A stretch of DNA of 64,000 bases from CAKZNE01 sp002695025 (GTDB lineage: Bacteria > Bacteroidota > Bacteroidia > Flavobacteriales > Schleiferiaceae): positions 866,405 through 930,404 of the forward strand of contig CAJWML010000001.1 of assembly GCA_913043285.1 (NCBI GenBank). The letters run 5' to 3'. Shown in pieces: positions 37,058 to 45,100 of the stretch. The number at the start of each line of letters is the position of its first letter. Position 1 is the first letter of the stretch. Position numbers and translations under genes: made by a program. Under the pieces are notes generated by a model that saw only the letters and a list, made by a program, of their open reading frames with translations, ran no database searches and was not told the DNA's origin.

Positions 37058-37726
37058 ATGAGAATTCTGGTAGTGGAAGATGAACCCGGTATAGCCAACT
37101 TTCTGAAGCAGGGCCTTGAGGAAGAATCCTATGCTGTAGATGTGATGTCTGATGGCGTAAAAGGTCTGGAGCACGCTCTTAGCGGGGAGTATGACCTGCT
37201 TTTACTGGACTGGATGCTGCCCGGACTGAGCGGGATTGAGCTATGCCGAGAGTTCAGAAAGCAGTACAAAACCACACCGGTAATCATGCTTACCGCTAAG
37301 GATACCGTGCAGGAAACCGTATTCGGACTGCAGTCTGGTGCTAATGATTACATCAAGAAACCCTTTCACTTTGAGGAGTTGCTCGAGCGGATACGGGTAC
37401 AATTGAGGCCGGCTACCGGAGAGCATCAGACTTTCAACCTTGGCCCGGTAACCCTGGATGCTGTGGCCCACCAGGTTTTTAAAGATGGTTCTGAAATTCA
37501 GCTTACTCAAAAGGAATTTGCCTTACTGGAACACCTGCTTCGCAACAAGGGGCGGGTGTGCAGACGCACGCAGATCATTGAAAGTGTGTGGGATATCCAC
37601 TTTGACTACAACACCGGAGTGATTGATGTCTATATCAACGCCCTGCGCAAAAAACTCAATTTTTCGAAAGACGAAAATTACATCCAAACGGTGCGGGGTG
37701 CAGGATATATAGCGCGGGAACTATGA
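37058..37726 (+). CDS. OmpR/PhoB-family response regulator (CusR/CopR-like)
   Basis: 222 residues: receiver domain (ILVVEDEPG at the start, phospho-Asp in LLLDWMLPG at ~51, conserved Lys in YIKKPF) followed by a winged-helix DNA-binding domain (~125-222; LTQKEFALLEHLLRNKGRV, GVIDVYINALRKKL, TVRGAGY). It overlaps the kinase gene by four bases. The neighbours, a CusA/CusB-type efflux system and an ApbE cluster, point to metal sensing. Matching 11-bp-spaced repeats precede its own gene and both downstream operons, so it probably controls all three. Confidence 0.95.
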   Translation: MRILVVEDEPGIANFLKQGLEEESYAVDVMSDGVKGLEHALSGEYDLLLLDWMLPGLSGIELCREFRKQYKTTPVIMLTAKDTVQETVFGLQSGANDYIKKPFHFEELLERIRVQLRPATGEHQTFNLGPVTLDAVAHQVFKDGSEIQLTQKEFALLEHLLRNKGRVCRRTQIIESVWDIHFDYNTGVIDVYINALRKKLNFSKDENYIQTVRGAGYIAREL

Positions 37727-39099
37727 AGCTGAGCTTTAAAAACAGGATTGCCCTCAATTATATGGTGGCTACGGCTCTCATCGTGGCATTGGTGTATGCC
37801 TTGGTTTACAGCATTGTGGAAACCACCGTTTATCAAAACATTGATCGCGACCTGTCTTACGAAGCGCGAAAACACACCACCGAAATCACCATCGTAAGCG
37901 ACAGCATTTTCTTCATCAACAAAGGGGAGTGGGAAGAGCGTGAACACCGGGAGGCCCAGGTGGTGCCGGTTTTTATCCAGGTGATGAACAGCCGCGGCCA
38001 GCTTATGGATAAGTCGCCCAACCTTAAAGGTCAGCGCCTCCAATTTGAAAATGACCATAGTGAGGCAGAACATTTCAACTCCAGACTCAACCTGGAGGTG
38101 CTTCGGCAGGTGCAGATTCCAATTCACGAAAAGGGGAAACTCAAGGGCTATATTATAGCGGCTATGTCGCTAAGCTCCTCCCTTATGGTCATCCACAACC
38201 TTAGGAATGTGTTGCTCATCAGCTTTCCATTGGTTTTGCTGGGGCTCTTTTTCATTACGCGATACCTGGCGGGGCGCAGCATCAGTCCGGTAAGAGAGAT
38301 CACCGAGACCACTAACCGCATCAACAACCAGCACCTCAACCAAAGGGTGCCCTTACCGCCTAACCGCGATGAACTTTACGAACTCTCAGCTTCCATCAAT
38401 CAACTGTTGGAGCGCCTGGAGCGGGCTTTTGAGCGCGAGCGGCAGTTTACTTCTGATGCTTCCCACGAACTGAGAACGCCATTGGCTTCGCTTAGGGGAA
38501 CGTTGGAAGTACTCATCCGCAAGGAGCGGAGTGTTGCGGAGTATGAAGACAAGGTGCGCTACAGCCTGGGTGAGATCGATCGCATGGCCGACCTCACCGA
38601 TCAGCTTTTGACCATGGCGCGCATGGAATCAGCCGGGGGTAAGCTCAATGAATTGGCACCGGCTGAGGAAGTAGTAGAAACGGCCCTGCATCATTTTTAC
38701 CACAAGGCCGAAGCGAGAAACATCCAACTGAAATGGGAAGCCGGCACCTTTGGGAATTTCGCGGTGCCCCGCTACTACTACTCGCTCATTTTGGAGAATC
38801 TCATCAGCAATGCGCTTAAATATTCTCATGAAAATGGGAGGGTACGTGTGGAACTGAATTGTGATTCAGATATACTGCAATGCCGGGTAAGCGATGATGG
38901 AATTGGAATAAAAGAATCCGATCTCGAAAAGGTGTTTCAGCCTTTCTTTAGGTCTGATGCCACAGGGCACAGGGCAGCGGGCACCGGACTGGGGTTGTCG
39001 ATTGTGAAAAAAGCTGCGGATGCCATTGGAGCAATTGTTACGGTGGAAAGCAAGATTGGGGAAGGAAGCGTCTTCAACGTGATTTTAAGCAAATCTTAA
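37723..39099 (+). CDS. Sensor histidine kinase (metal-responsive type)
   Basis: 458 residues. Two membrane helices (about residues 8-28 and 160-182) flank a periplasmic sensor of ~130 residues, then HAMP (~183-240). The HisKA H-box is FTSDASHELRTPLASLRG (His ~248). The catalytic domain has LENLISNALKYS (N box), DDGIGI and GTGLGLSIV (G boxes). The periplasmic part has several His and Met residues, compatible with metal binding but not diagnostic. It partners the regulator with which it overlaps by four bases. Confidence 0.94.
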   Translation: MKLSFKNRIALNYMVATALIVALVYALVYSIVETTVYQNIDRDLSYEARKHTTEITIVSDSIFFINKGEWEEREHREAQVVPVFIQVMNSRGQLMDKSPNLKGQRLQFENDHSEAEHFNSRLNLEVLRQVQIPIHEKGKLKGYIIAAMSLSSSLMVIHNLRNVLLISFPLVLLGLFFITRYLAGRSISPVREITETTNRINNQHLNQRVPLPPNRDELYELSASINQLLERLERAFERERQFTSDASHELRTPLASLRGTLEVLIRKERSVAEYEDKVRYSLGEIDRMADLTDQLLTMARMESAGGKLNELAPAEEVVETALHHFYHKAEARNIQLKWEAGTFGNFAVPRYYYSLILENLISNALKYSHENGRVRVELNCDSDILQCRVSDDGIGIKESDLEKVFQPFFRSDATGHRAAGTGLGLSIVKKAADAIGAIVTVESKIGEGSVFNVILSKS

Positions 39100-39140
39100 G
39101 GAGCTTTTAAGCTTGGGATGAGAATAAACCGGGTACTTTG
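39083..39140 (+). promoter_or_regulatory. TTAAG-repeat operator before the thioredoxin/ApbE operon
   Basis: Three direct repeats with TTAAG cores at 39085, 39096 and 39107, each exactly 11 bases apart, so they lie on one face of the helix. TACTTTG follows at 39134-39140. The first two repeats lie within or across the end of the kinase gene. TTTTAAGCAAATCTTAAGGA is almost identical to the site before the RND genes. Confidence 0.68.
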
Positions 39141-39176
39141 AATGTTGAGCTAAAAGCTCTCTTAAAAATAGATGCT

Positions 39177-39626
39177 ATGAAAAATCTGTTTGCCGCACTT
39201 GTGATGCTCATGGTTTCAGGAAGTGCCTTTGCACAAAGCGATAAAGAGTTTTGGTTTCACAACCTGGAGGAGGCCGAAAGCTACGCTGCCTTACACGAGG
39301 CACCTATCCTCATGGTATTTGCCGGTTCGGACTGGTGCCGCCCCTGTATGCGCTTCAAGAAAGATATTTTGACAACAGAAGCTTTTAGCAACTACGCCAA
39401 AGACAAATTGACCATACTCTACCTGGATTTTCCGATGAGGAAGGAGAATAAGTTACCCGCGGAACAGACCAAACACAATGAGCAGCTGGCGGAAAAGTAC
39501 AACGAGTCAGGCGCCTTTCCTTATGTTTTGATGCTCGATGCCAATGAAAGGGTGCTGGGTAAACTGGCTTTCAAGAATCAATCTCCCGAGGAGTTTATTG
39601 CCGACTGTGAAAAGCTGCAACCTTAA
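39177..39626 (+). CDS. Exported thioredoxin-family protein
   Basis: 149 residues. ATG 39177 was chosen because it gives a clean signal peptide (MKNLFAALVMLMVSGSAFAQ); the frame continues upstream but that part overlaps the operator region. The thioredoxin-like domain has MVFAGSDWCRPCMRFKKDI, with a CRPC redox centre at ~55-58, similar to DUF255/thioredoxin_7 proteins. The cis-Pro position is GAFPYVLML. It probably handles disulfides or metals in the periplasm. It heads the operon with apbE, DUF4266 and DUF3570, and its last 20 bases overlap the chosen apbE start. Confidence 0.88.
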   Translation: MKNLFAALVMLMVSGSAFAQSDKEFWFHNLEEAESYAALHEAPILMVFAGSDWCRPCMRFKKDILTTEAFSNYAKDKLTILYLDFPMRKENKLPAEQTKHNEQLAEKYNESGAFPYVLMLDANERVLGKLAFKNQSPEEFIADCEKLQP

Positions 39627-40617
39627 TATTATTGGAATTACTGCGGCACTGCTGCTGAGTTTGAGTGCTTTTTCTGCAGGCCCGCCTCCGGGCAAGGCTC
39701 ACAAGGTGCTCAAGCTGATGGGCTGCCGCTTTGAGATCACAGCTGTGGCCGAAAATGATACCCTTGCCTGGGAGGCGGTAAGAGCCGGCATCGAAGAGAT
39801 CGACCGTATTGAAAAACTGATTTCATCCTGGGACAGCCACTCACAAACCAGCGAAGTGAATCGTCAGGCTGGTATACGTCCCGTAAAGGTAGACAAGGAA
39901 CTTTTTGACCTCATTTATCGCGCTAAGAAGGTGTCGGCCCTCACCCGGGGCGCTTTCGACATTTCCTTTGCTTCCATGGATCGCATCTGGCACTTTGATC
40001 AACAGGAGCACCAACTGGCTGACAGTGCCGCGGTAACCGAAGCCAGGCAAAAGACCGACTTTCAGAAGATCAAATTGAATAGCAACGATACTACCGTGTT
40101 TCTTGCGGAGAAGGGAATGAAGATCGGCTTTGGAGCTTTGGGCAAAGGCTATGCAGCCAATCGTGCACGCCAATTGATGTCGGCCATGCCCGGAGTGGTG
40201 GGTGGTGTGGTAAATGCCAGCGGTGACCTGCTTGCCTGGGGTGAGAATACCGACAGCGAAAAGTGGAAGATCAAAATTGCCGACCCCATGCACCCTGACC
40301 GGCCGGTGGGCTGGTTGGAGGTAAGCGAAATGGCCATCGTAACCTCAGGCGACTACGAGAAATTCTTTACCTGCCAGGGTAAGCGCTACGCACACATTGT
40401 GAATCCTAAAACGGGCTATCCTACCACCGGTATCACCAGCGTAACAATAATTTGCCCGGATGCCGAACTGGCGGATGCCCTGGCTACCTCGGTTTTTGTT
40501 TTGGGACGCGAGCAGGGGCTGGATTTAGTAAATAAGATGGATGACGTGGAGGCCGTGGTGATCGCTGACGATGGCAGTATGCATCAGTCGGCCAACCTGA
40601 ACCTTAATTATTATTAG
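39607..40617 (+). CDS. apbE: FAD:protein FMN transferase (ApbE)
   Basis: Attaches FMN covalently to Ser/Thr residues of exported redox proteins. I chose GTG 39607 because it opens a signal peptide (MKSCNLNIIGITAALLLSLS, then AFSA); longer frames run inside the thioredoxin gene. Family motifs are seen: EIDRIEKLISSWD, GALGKGYAANRA, VNASGDLLAWG, ASGDYEKFF-type loop (VTSGDYEKFF), and HIVNPKTGYPTTG with the metal and flavin-binding residues. No obvious flavinylation target (D-G-x-T/S-G-A-T/S) was spotted in the neighbouring gene products. Confidence 0.93.
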   Translation: MKSCNLNIIGITAALLLSLSAFSAGPPPGKAHKVLKLMGCRFEITAVAENDTLAWEAVRAGIEEIDRIEKLISSWDSHSQTSEVNRQAGIRPVKVDKELFDLIYRAKKVSALTRGAFDISFASMDRIWHFDQQEHQLADSAAVTEARQKTDFQKIKLNSNDTTVFLAEKGMKIGFGALGKGYAANRARQLMSAMPGVVGGVVNASGDLLAWGENTDSEKWKIKIADPMHPDRPVGWLEVSEMAIVTSGDYEKFFTCQGKRYAHIVNPKTGYPTTGITSVTIICPDAELADALATSVFVLGREQGLDLVNKMDDVEAVVIADDGSMHQSANLNLNYY

Positions 40618-40618
40618 T

Positions 40619-40837
40619 ATGAAAAAGATAGTTTTTTTAGCCATTGGGCTGGTTGTGATAAACCTGCTGCCGGGCTGTGTTTCGGTGGCGGCTTATCAAA
40701 AAATGTATCTCAACGATAGCGATATGGCGCTTTCTCAGCAAAAGGCCGAAACCTTTGAAACCAATTTTGAAACCTACCGCGAGGGAGCAGCCGGTGCCAA
40801 TGGTGGAAAAGTTGGCGGAGGCTGTGGTTGTAATTAG
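40619..40837 (+). CDS. DUF4266 small lipoprotein with Cys-rich tail
   Basis: 72 residues. Lipoprotein signal with lipobox LPGC (Cys 20), so lipid-anchored in the outer or inner membrane. The mature part contains AAYQKMYLNDSDM and FETNFETYREGAAGANGGK, and ends GGGCGCN, a Cys-Gly tail that could bind a metal or a thiol partner. This is the pattern of DUF4266. It is one base after apbE and followed after seven bases by the DUF3570 gene; the three are regularly found together in my knowledge. The function is unknown. Confidence 0.9.
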   Translation: MKKIVFLAIGLVVINLLPGCVSVAAYQKMYLNDSDMALSQQKAETFETNFETYREGAAGANGGKVGGGCGCN

Positions 40838-40844
40838 ACAGAGG

Positions 40845-42047
40845 ATGAAGAAATCAGTTTTAAGCGGGTTAGGATTCTTGATCTTGGCGCTACTCGCCTT
40901 ACCGGCACTGGCGCAGGATGATGACAGCTATCGCATGAAGGGCAACAGTCGCGAGATCGAAGCTAATTTCCTTAGTAATTACTACCAGCAGGATGGCAAC
41001 AACGGGGCGGTTACTGGCGGTATCGGCACCGAGCAACTGAACAACTTTGCCAATGTTTTTACCATCAACATTCCTCTGGACAGTGTAAACGCCATCGGGT
41101 TTTATGGAGGTGCCGATTACTACTCTTCCGCCAGCACCGATAATATCGACAATCACATGTCATCGGCTTCCAGTTCTGACCTTCGGGGTTTCGGAACGCT
41201 CTCGTATTCCCGCAAAAACCTCAATCGCAACGAAACCTATGGCGTGAGGGTAGGAGTGAGCCAGGAGTATGATTACTCCTCGTTTTCATTCGGACTTTCG
41301 TACACCAAAGAATGGAACCATAGCAACTCAGAGGTAAATGTGCTGGGCCAGGCTTTCATCGATCAGTGGAGCCTGATCTATCCCATCGAATTGAGAGGCA
41401 ATGTTTCACTGCCCACAAAAAATCGCCAGTCTTACAACGGCCAGGTGAATTTTTCACAGGTGATCAACAAACGCCTGCAGATGAACCTGAGCGGGGAGTT
41501 TGTGTACATGCAAGGCCTTCTCTCTACGCCCTTTCACCGAGTTTACTTTTCGGATGTTGTTAGCCATGATATTGAACGCCTGCCGGATACTCGCCTTAAA
41601 CTTCCTATCGGGGTGCGACTCAATTATTTCCCTCTCGATTTTATGGTGGTGCGAGGCTATTATCGCTACTACTGGGATGATTTCGGGATCAATGCCCACA
41701 CCGCTGAGTTGGAAATTCCCTTTAAGCTGAACACCGCTTTAACCCTGGCGCCATTTTTCCGCTATCACGTGCAAACAGCCGCAGATTACTTTGCGCCCTA
41801 TCAGCAGCATCTCAGTACCGAAGAATTTTATACCTCAGATTACGACCTTTCTGCCCTCAACAGCCAGAAGTTTGGCTTGAACTTTAGGTACAGCCCGCTT
41901 TATGGTTTGGTGAGAACAAAGCCCTTTTTACCCGGCAAGTGGGTGTTTATGATCAAATATCTCGAAACGCGCTTTGGCTACTACACGCGCAGCACGGGAC
42001 TCAACGCCTATTTTGTAAGCCTCAACTTGGGCTTTAGCGCCAAATAG
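40845..42047 (+). CDS. DUF3570 outer-membrane beta-barrel protein
   Basis: 400 residues from ATG 40845, which gives a signal peptide (VLSGLGFLILALLALPALAQ). The mature protein is made of alternating aromatic/hydrophobic strands (YGVRVGVSQEYDYSSFSFGL, LNFRYSPLYGLV) and ends with a barrel-type strand (AYFVSLNLGFSAK), although the last residue is Lys rather than Phe. I place it in DUF3570. With DUF4266 and ApbE it may form an envelope complex. A longer frame runs upstream through the DUF4266 gene but would remove the signal peptide. Confidence 0.9.
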   Translation: MKKSVLSGLGFLILALLALPALAQDDDSYRMKGNSREIEANFLSNYYQQDGNNGAVTGGIGTEQLNNFANVFTINIPLDSVNAIGFYGGADYYSSASTDNIDNHMSSASSSDLRGFGTLSYSRKNLNRNETYGVRVGVSQEYDYSSFSFGLSYTKEWNHSNSEVNVLGQAFIDQWSLIYPIELRGNVSLPTKNRQSYNGQVNFSQVINKRLQMNLSGEFVYMQGLLSTPFHRVYFSDVVSHDIERLPDTRLKLPIGVRLNYFPLDFMVVRGYYRYYWDDFGINAHTAELEIPFKLNTALTLAPFFRYHVQTAADYFAPYQQHLSTEEFYTSDYDLSALNSQKFGLNFRYSPLYGLVRTKPFLPGKWVFMIKYLETRFGYYTRSTGLNAYFVSLNLGFSAK

Positions 42048-42050
42048 CTC

Positions 42051-42108
42051 TTTTTAAGCAAACCTTAAGGAACCCTTAGGGAAGCCCTTAGACGCCCGGT
42101 CTACTTTC
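42051..42108 (+). promoter_or_regulatory. TTAAG-repeat operator before the RND efflux genes
   Basis: Four direct repeats with TTA cores at 42054, 42065, 42076 and 42088 (spacings 11, 11 and 12): TTTTTAAGCAA, ACCTTAAGGAA, CCCTTAGGGAAG, CCCTTAGACG. A TACTTT element follows at 42102-42107. The distance from the repeats to TACTTT matches that at 39083-39140 within one base for three of the repeats. It is the strongest of the three sites. Confidence 0.72.
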
Positions 42109-42132
42109 GTTGAAGGAAATTACCACAGCGAA

Positions 42133-45100
42133 ATGTTAGAACGTATCATACAATACAGCATCCACCACAAACTCATCGTGCTGCTCTTTACTGCTTCCAT
42201 TGTAGGTTTCGGGGTGTATGCGCTCAACAATATTCCCATTGGGGCGGTGCCTGATGTTACCAATAACCAGGTGCAGGTCATCACCACCTCGCGCAACCTC
42301 GCCACCGAAGATGTGGAGAAATTCCTGACCTATCCCGTGGAGCTGGAAATGGCCAACCTGCCAGGCGTAAAGGAGATCCGCTCAGTTTCCAAGTTTGGCC
42401 TGTCGGTGGTTACCGTGGTATTTGACGATAACATGGGTACCTACCTGCCTCGTCAGCTCATTGCCGAAAAGATAAAAAGTGCGGAGGAGCGCATTCCTTC
42501 CGGTTTCGGAAAACCCTTTATGGGGCCTGTAACCACCGGCCTGGGGGAAATCTACCAGTACATTATTGATGTGGACTCCACTTACCGCGACCGTTACTCC
42601 ATCACCGACCTTAGAACCATCCAGGACTGGGTGGTAAAGCGGCAACTGTCCGGTATACCGGGAGTGGTGGAGGTGAACACCTGGGGCGGTTACCTGAAGC
42701 AATACGAAGTGGCTTTGAATCCTGAGCAGCTAAGGGCTATGAACCTCTCGGTAGCCGAAGTGTACCAGGCGCTGGAGCGCAATAACAGCGTGGCCGGGGG
42801 CGGCTATATCGAAAAGACCAACGAGAGCTACTTTATCCGTGGTGAAGGTTTGGTGGGTTCACTCGAAGACATTGAAAACATAGTGGTAGATAACCGTGCC
42901 GGCACGCCTGTCTACATTAAAAATGTAGCTGATGTGGGCTTTGGCCACGCCACGCGCTTTGGGGCCATTACCGGAAACGGGGAAGGTGAAAAGGTGCTGG
43001 GCCAGGTGATGATGCTAAAAGGTGCCAATTCCAAAGCGGTGATCACCGCGGTGAAAGAGCGGGTGGCCGAAATTCAGTCTAACCTGCCGCCCGGCATTTC
43101 CATCAACCCATTTCTGGAGCGCAGCGAACTGATTGGAAAAACCACCTTTACCATTGCCGAAAACCTCATCCTGGGCTGCCTTATCGTGATCTTTGTGGTG
43201 GTGCTCCTGCTGGGAAACCTGCGCTCGGGCCTGGTGGTCGCCTCTGTGATTCCTCTTACCCTGCTCTTTGCTCTCAGCCTCATGTACATATTTGGTGTGG
43301 ATGCCAATCTGATGAGCCTGGGCGCCATCGACTTTGGGATCATCATTGACGGGGCGGTGATCATCGTGGAGTTTATCGCTTTTAAAATCACGGCAGAGCG
43401 CTCCAAGCTAATGGCACTGCCAAAAGGCGAACGCCAGAATTTTGTGGACAACATCACCTTTGGTGCTGCCACTAAAATGATGCGCTCGGCTGTGTTTGGC
43501 CAGCTCATCATCATCATCGTTTTTATCCCCATTCTTTCGCTGGTAAATGTGGAGGGCAAGATGTTTCGTCCCATGGCGCTGGTGTTCAGCTTTGCCCTTA
43601 CCGGGGCTATGCTGCTCTGCTTCACCTACGTGCCTGTGATGGCCTCACTGTTCCTGAAACCTTCTGATCCCGGAAAGAAAACCATCTCCACCCGCCTCAT
43701 CAGCTGGCTGGAGCGAAAATACCAGCCCACCATGCGCTGGGCGCTTCGAAAAAAGAGGCTGGTGCTGAGCCTGGCCGTTGGTCTTTTTGTGGTGGTGGCT
43801 TTTCTCTTTAGCAGAATGGGCGGGGAGTTTATACCCACTCTCGATGAAGGTGATTACGTGATACAGCCGGTGCTGAAAACCGGCACCTCGCTGAGTAAAA
43901 CCATCGAAACCACCACCCGCATGGAAAGGATCCTGAAGCAATTCCCGGAGGTAGAGCAGGTAGTAAGCCGTATCGGGGCGGCAGAGGTGCCCACCGATCC
44001 TATGTCTATGGAGGAGAGCGATGTGATCATAAAATTACGTCCCAAGGATGAATGGCAAACCGCAGAAACTAAAGACGAGCTGGCAGATGAATTCAAGTCA
44101 GCCTTGATGGAGATTCCCGGGGTGGACTACGAGTTCACCCAGCCCATCGAAATGCGTTTCAACGAATTGATCACCGGTGTGCGGGCAGACCTGGCCATCA
44201 AAATTTTTGGTGAAGACCTGGGCATCCTCAACCAAAAAGCGCAGGAAATTGAAAAAGCCATACAGAATGTGCCGGGAGCTGCTGATATCACCGTTGAAAA
44301 AGTGGCCGGCCTCCCGCAGATGTCGGTGAAGTACGACCGCGGCAAAATTGCGAGGTATGGCCTCAATATCGATGAGCTGAACCGCCTCATTACAATGGGC
44401 TTTGCCGGGGCCACGGCCGGAACCATTTTCGAAGGTGAAAAGCAGTTTGACCTGGTGGTGAAATTTGACAAAGACCACCGCCAGAAAATTGAAGACCTGG
44501 AAATGGCCTCGGTACTAACGCCCAATGGGAGTAAGCTTCCCCTGAGCGAGTTTGCCGACATCAGCTTCACCAAGGGACCGGCAAAGATTTCACGGGATGA
44601 TACCAAGCGCAGAATTGTGGTGGGGGTAAACGTCCGCAACCGCGACCTGGAATCTGTGGTGGAAGATGTGCAGGCCATAGTGGAGCGCGAGATCGACCTG
44701 CCCACAGGCTACAGTGTGACCTATGGCGGACAGTTTGAAAATCTCCGTACCGCCCGCGCCCGCCTGATGGTGGCCGTGCCGATTGCTCTCGTTCTGATCT
44801 TTGTGTTGCTCTACTTCGCTTTCAATTCAGTAAAAGAAGCCCTGATGATTTACAGCGCCATTCCGCTCTCAGCGGTGGGAGGGGTACTCCTGCTCTACTT
44901 CCGTGGCATGCCTTTCAGCATTTCGGCTGGCGTGGGTTTCATTGCCCTTTTCGGGATAGCTGTACTCAACGGTATTGTACTTATAGAAGAATTTAAAGAG
45001 CTAAAAGCCGAAGGAATAACGGACATTCACAAACGCATACTGATGGGTACCCGAAAACGCCTGCGCCCGGTTTTGCTTACCGCTGCCGCTGCGGCCCTGG

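Noticed and set aside
18900..37060. Integrase, transposase or att-type tRNA for the 17.6-kb block
   Set aside because: No recombinase motif, IS end or tRNA gene was seen inside or at the edges, so I do not call it an integrative element.
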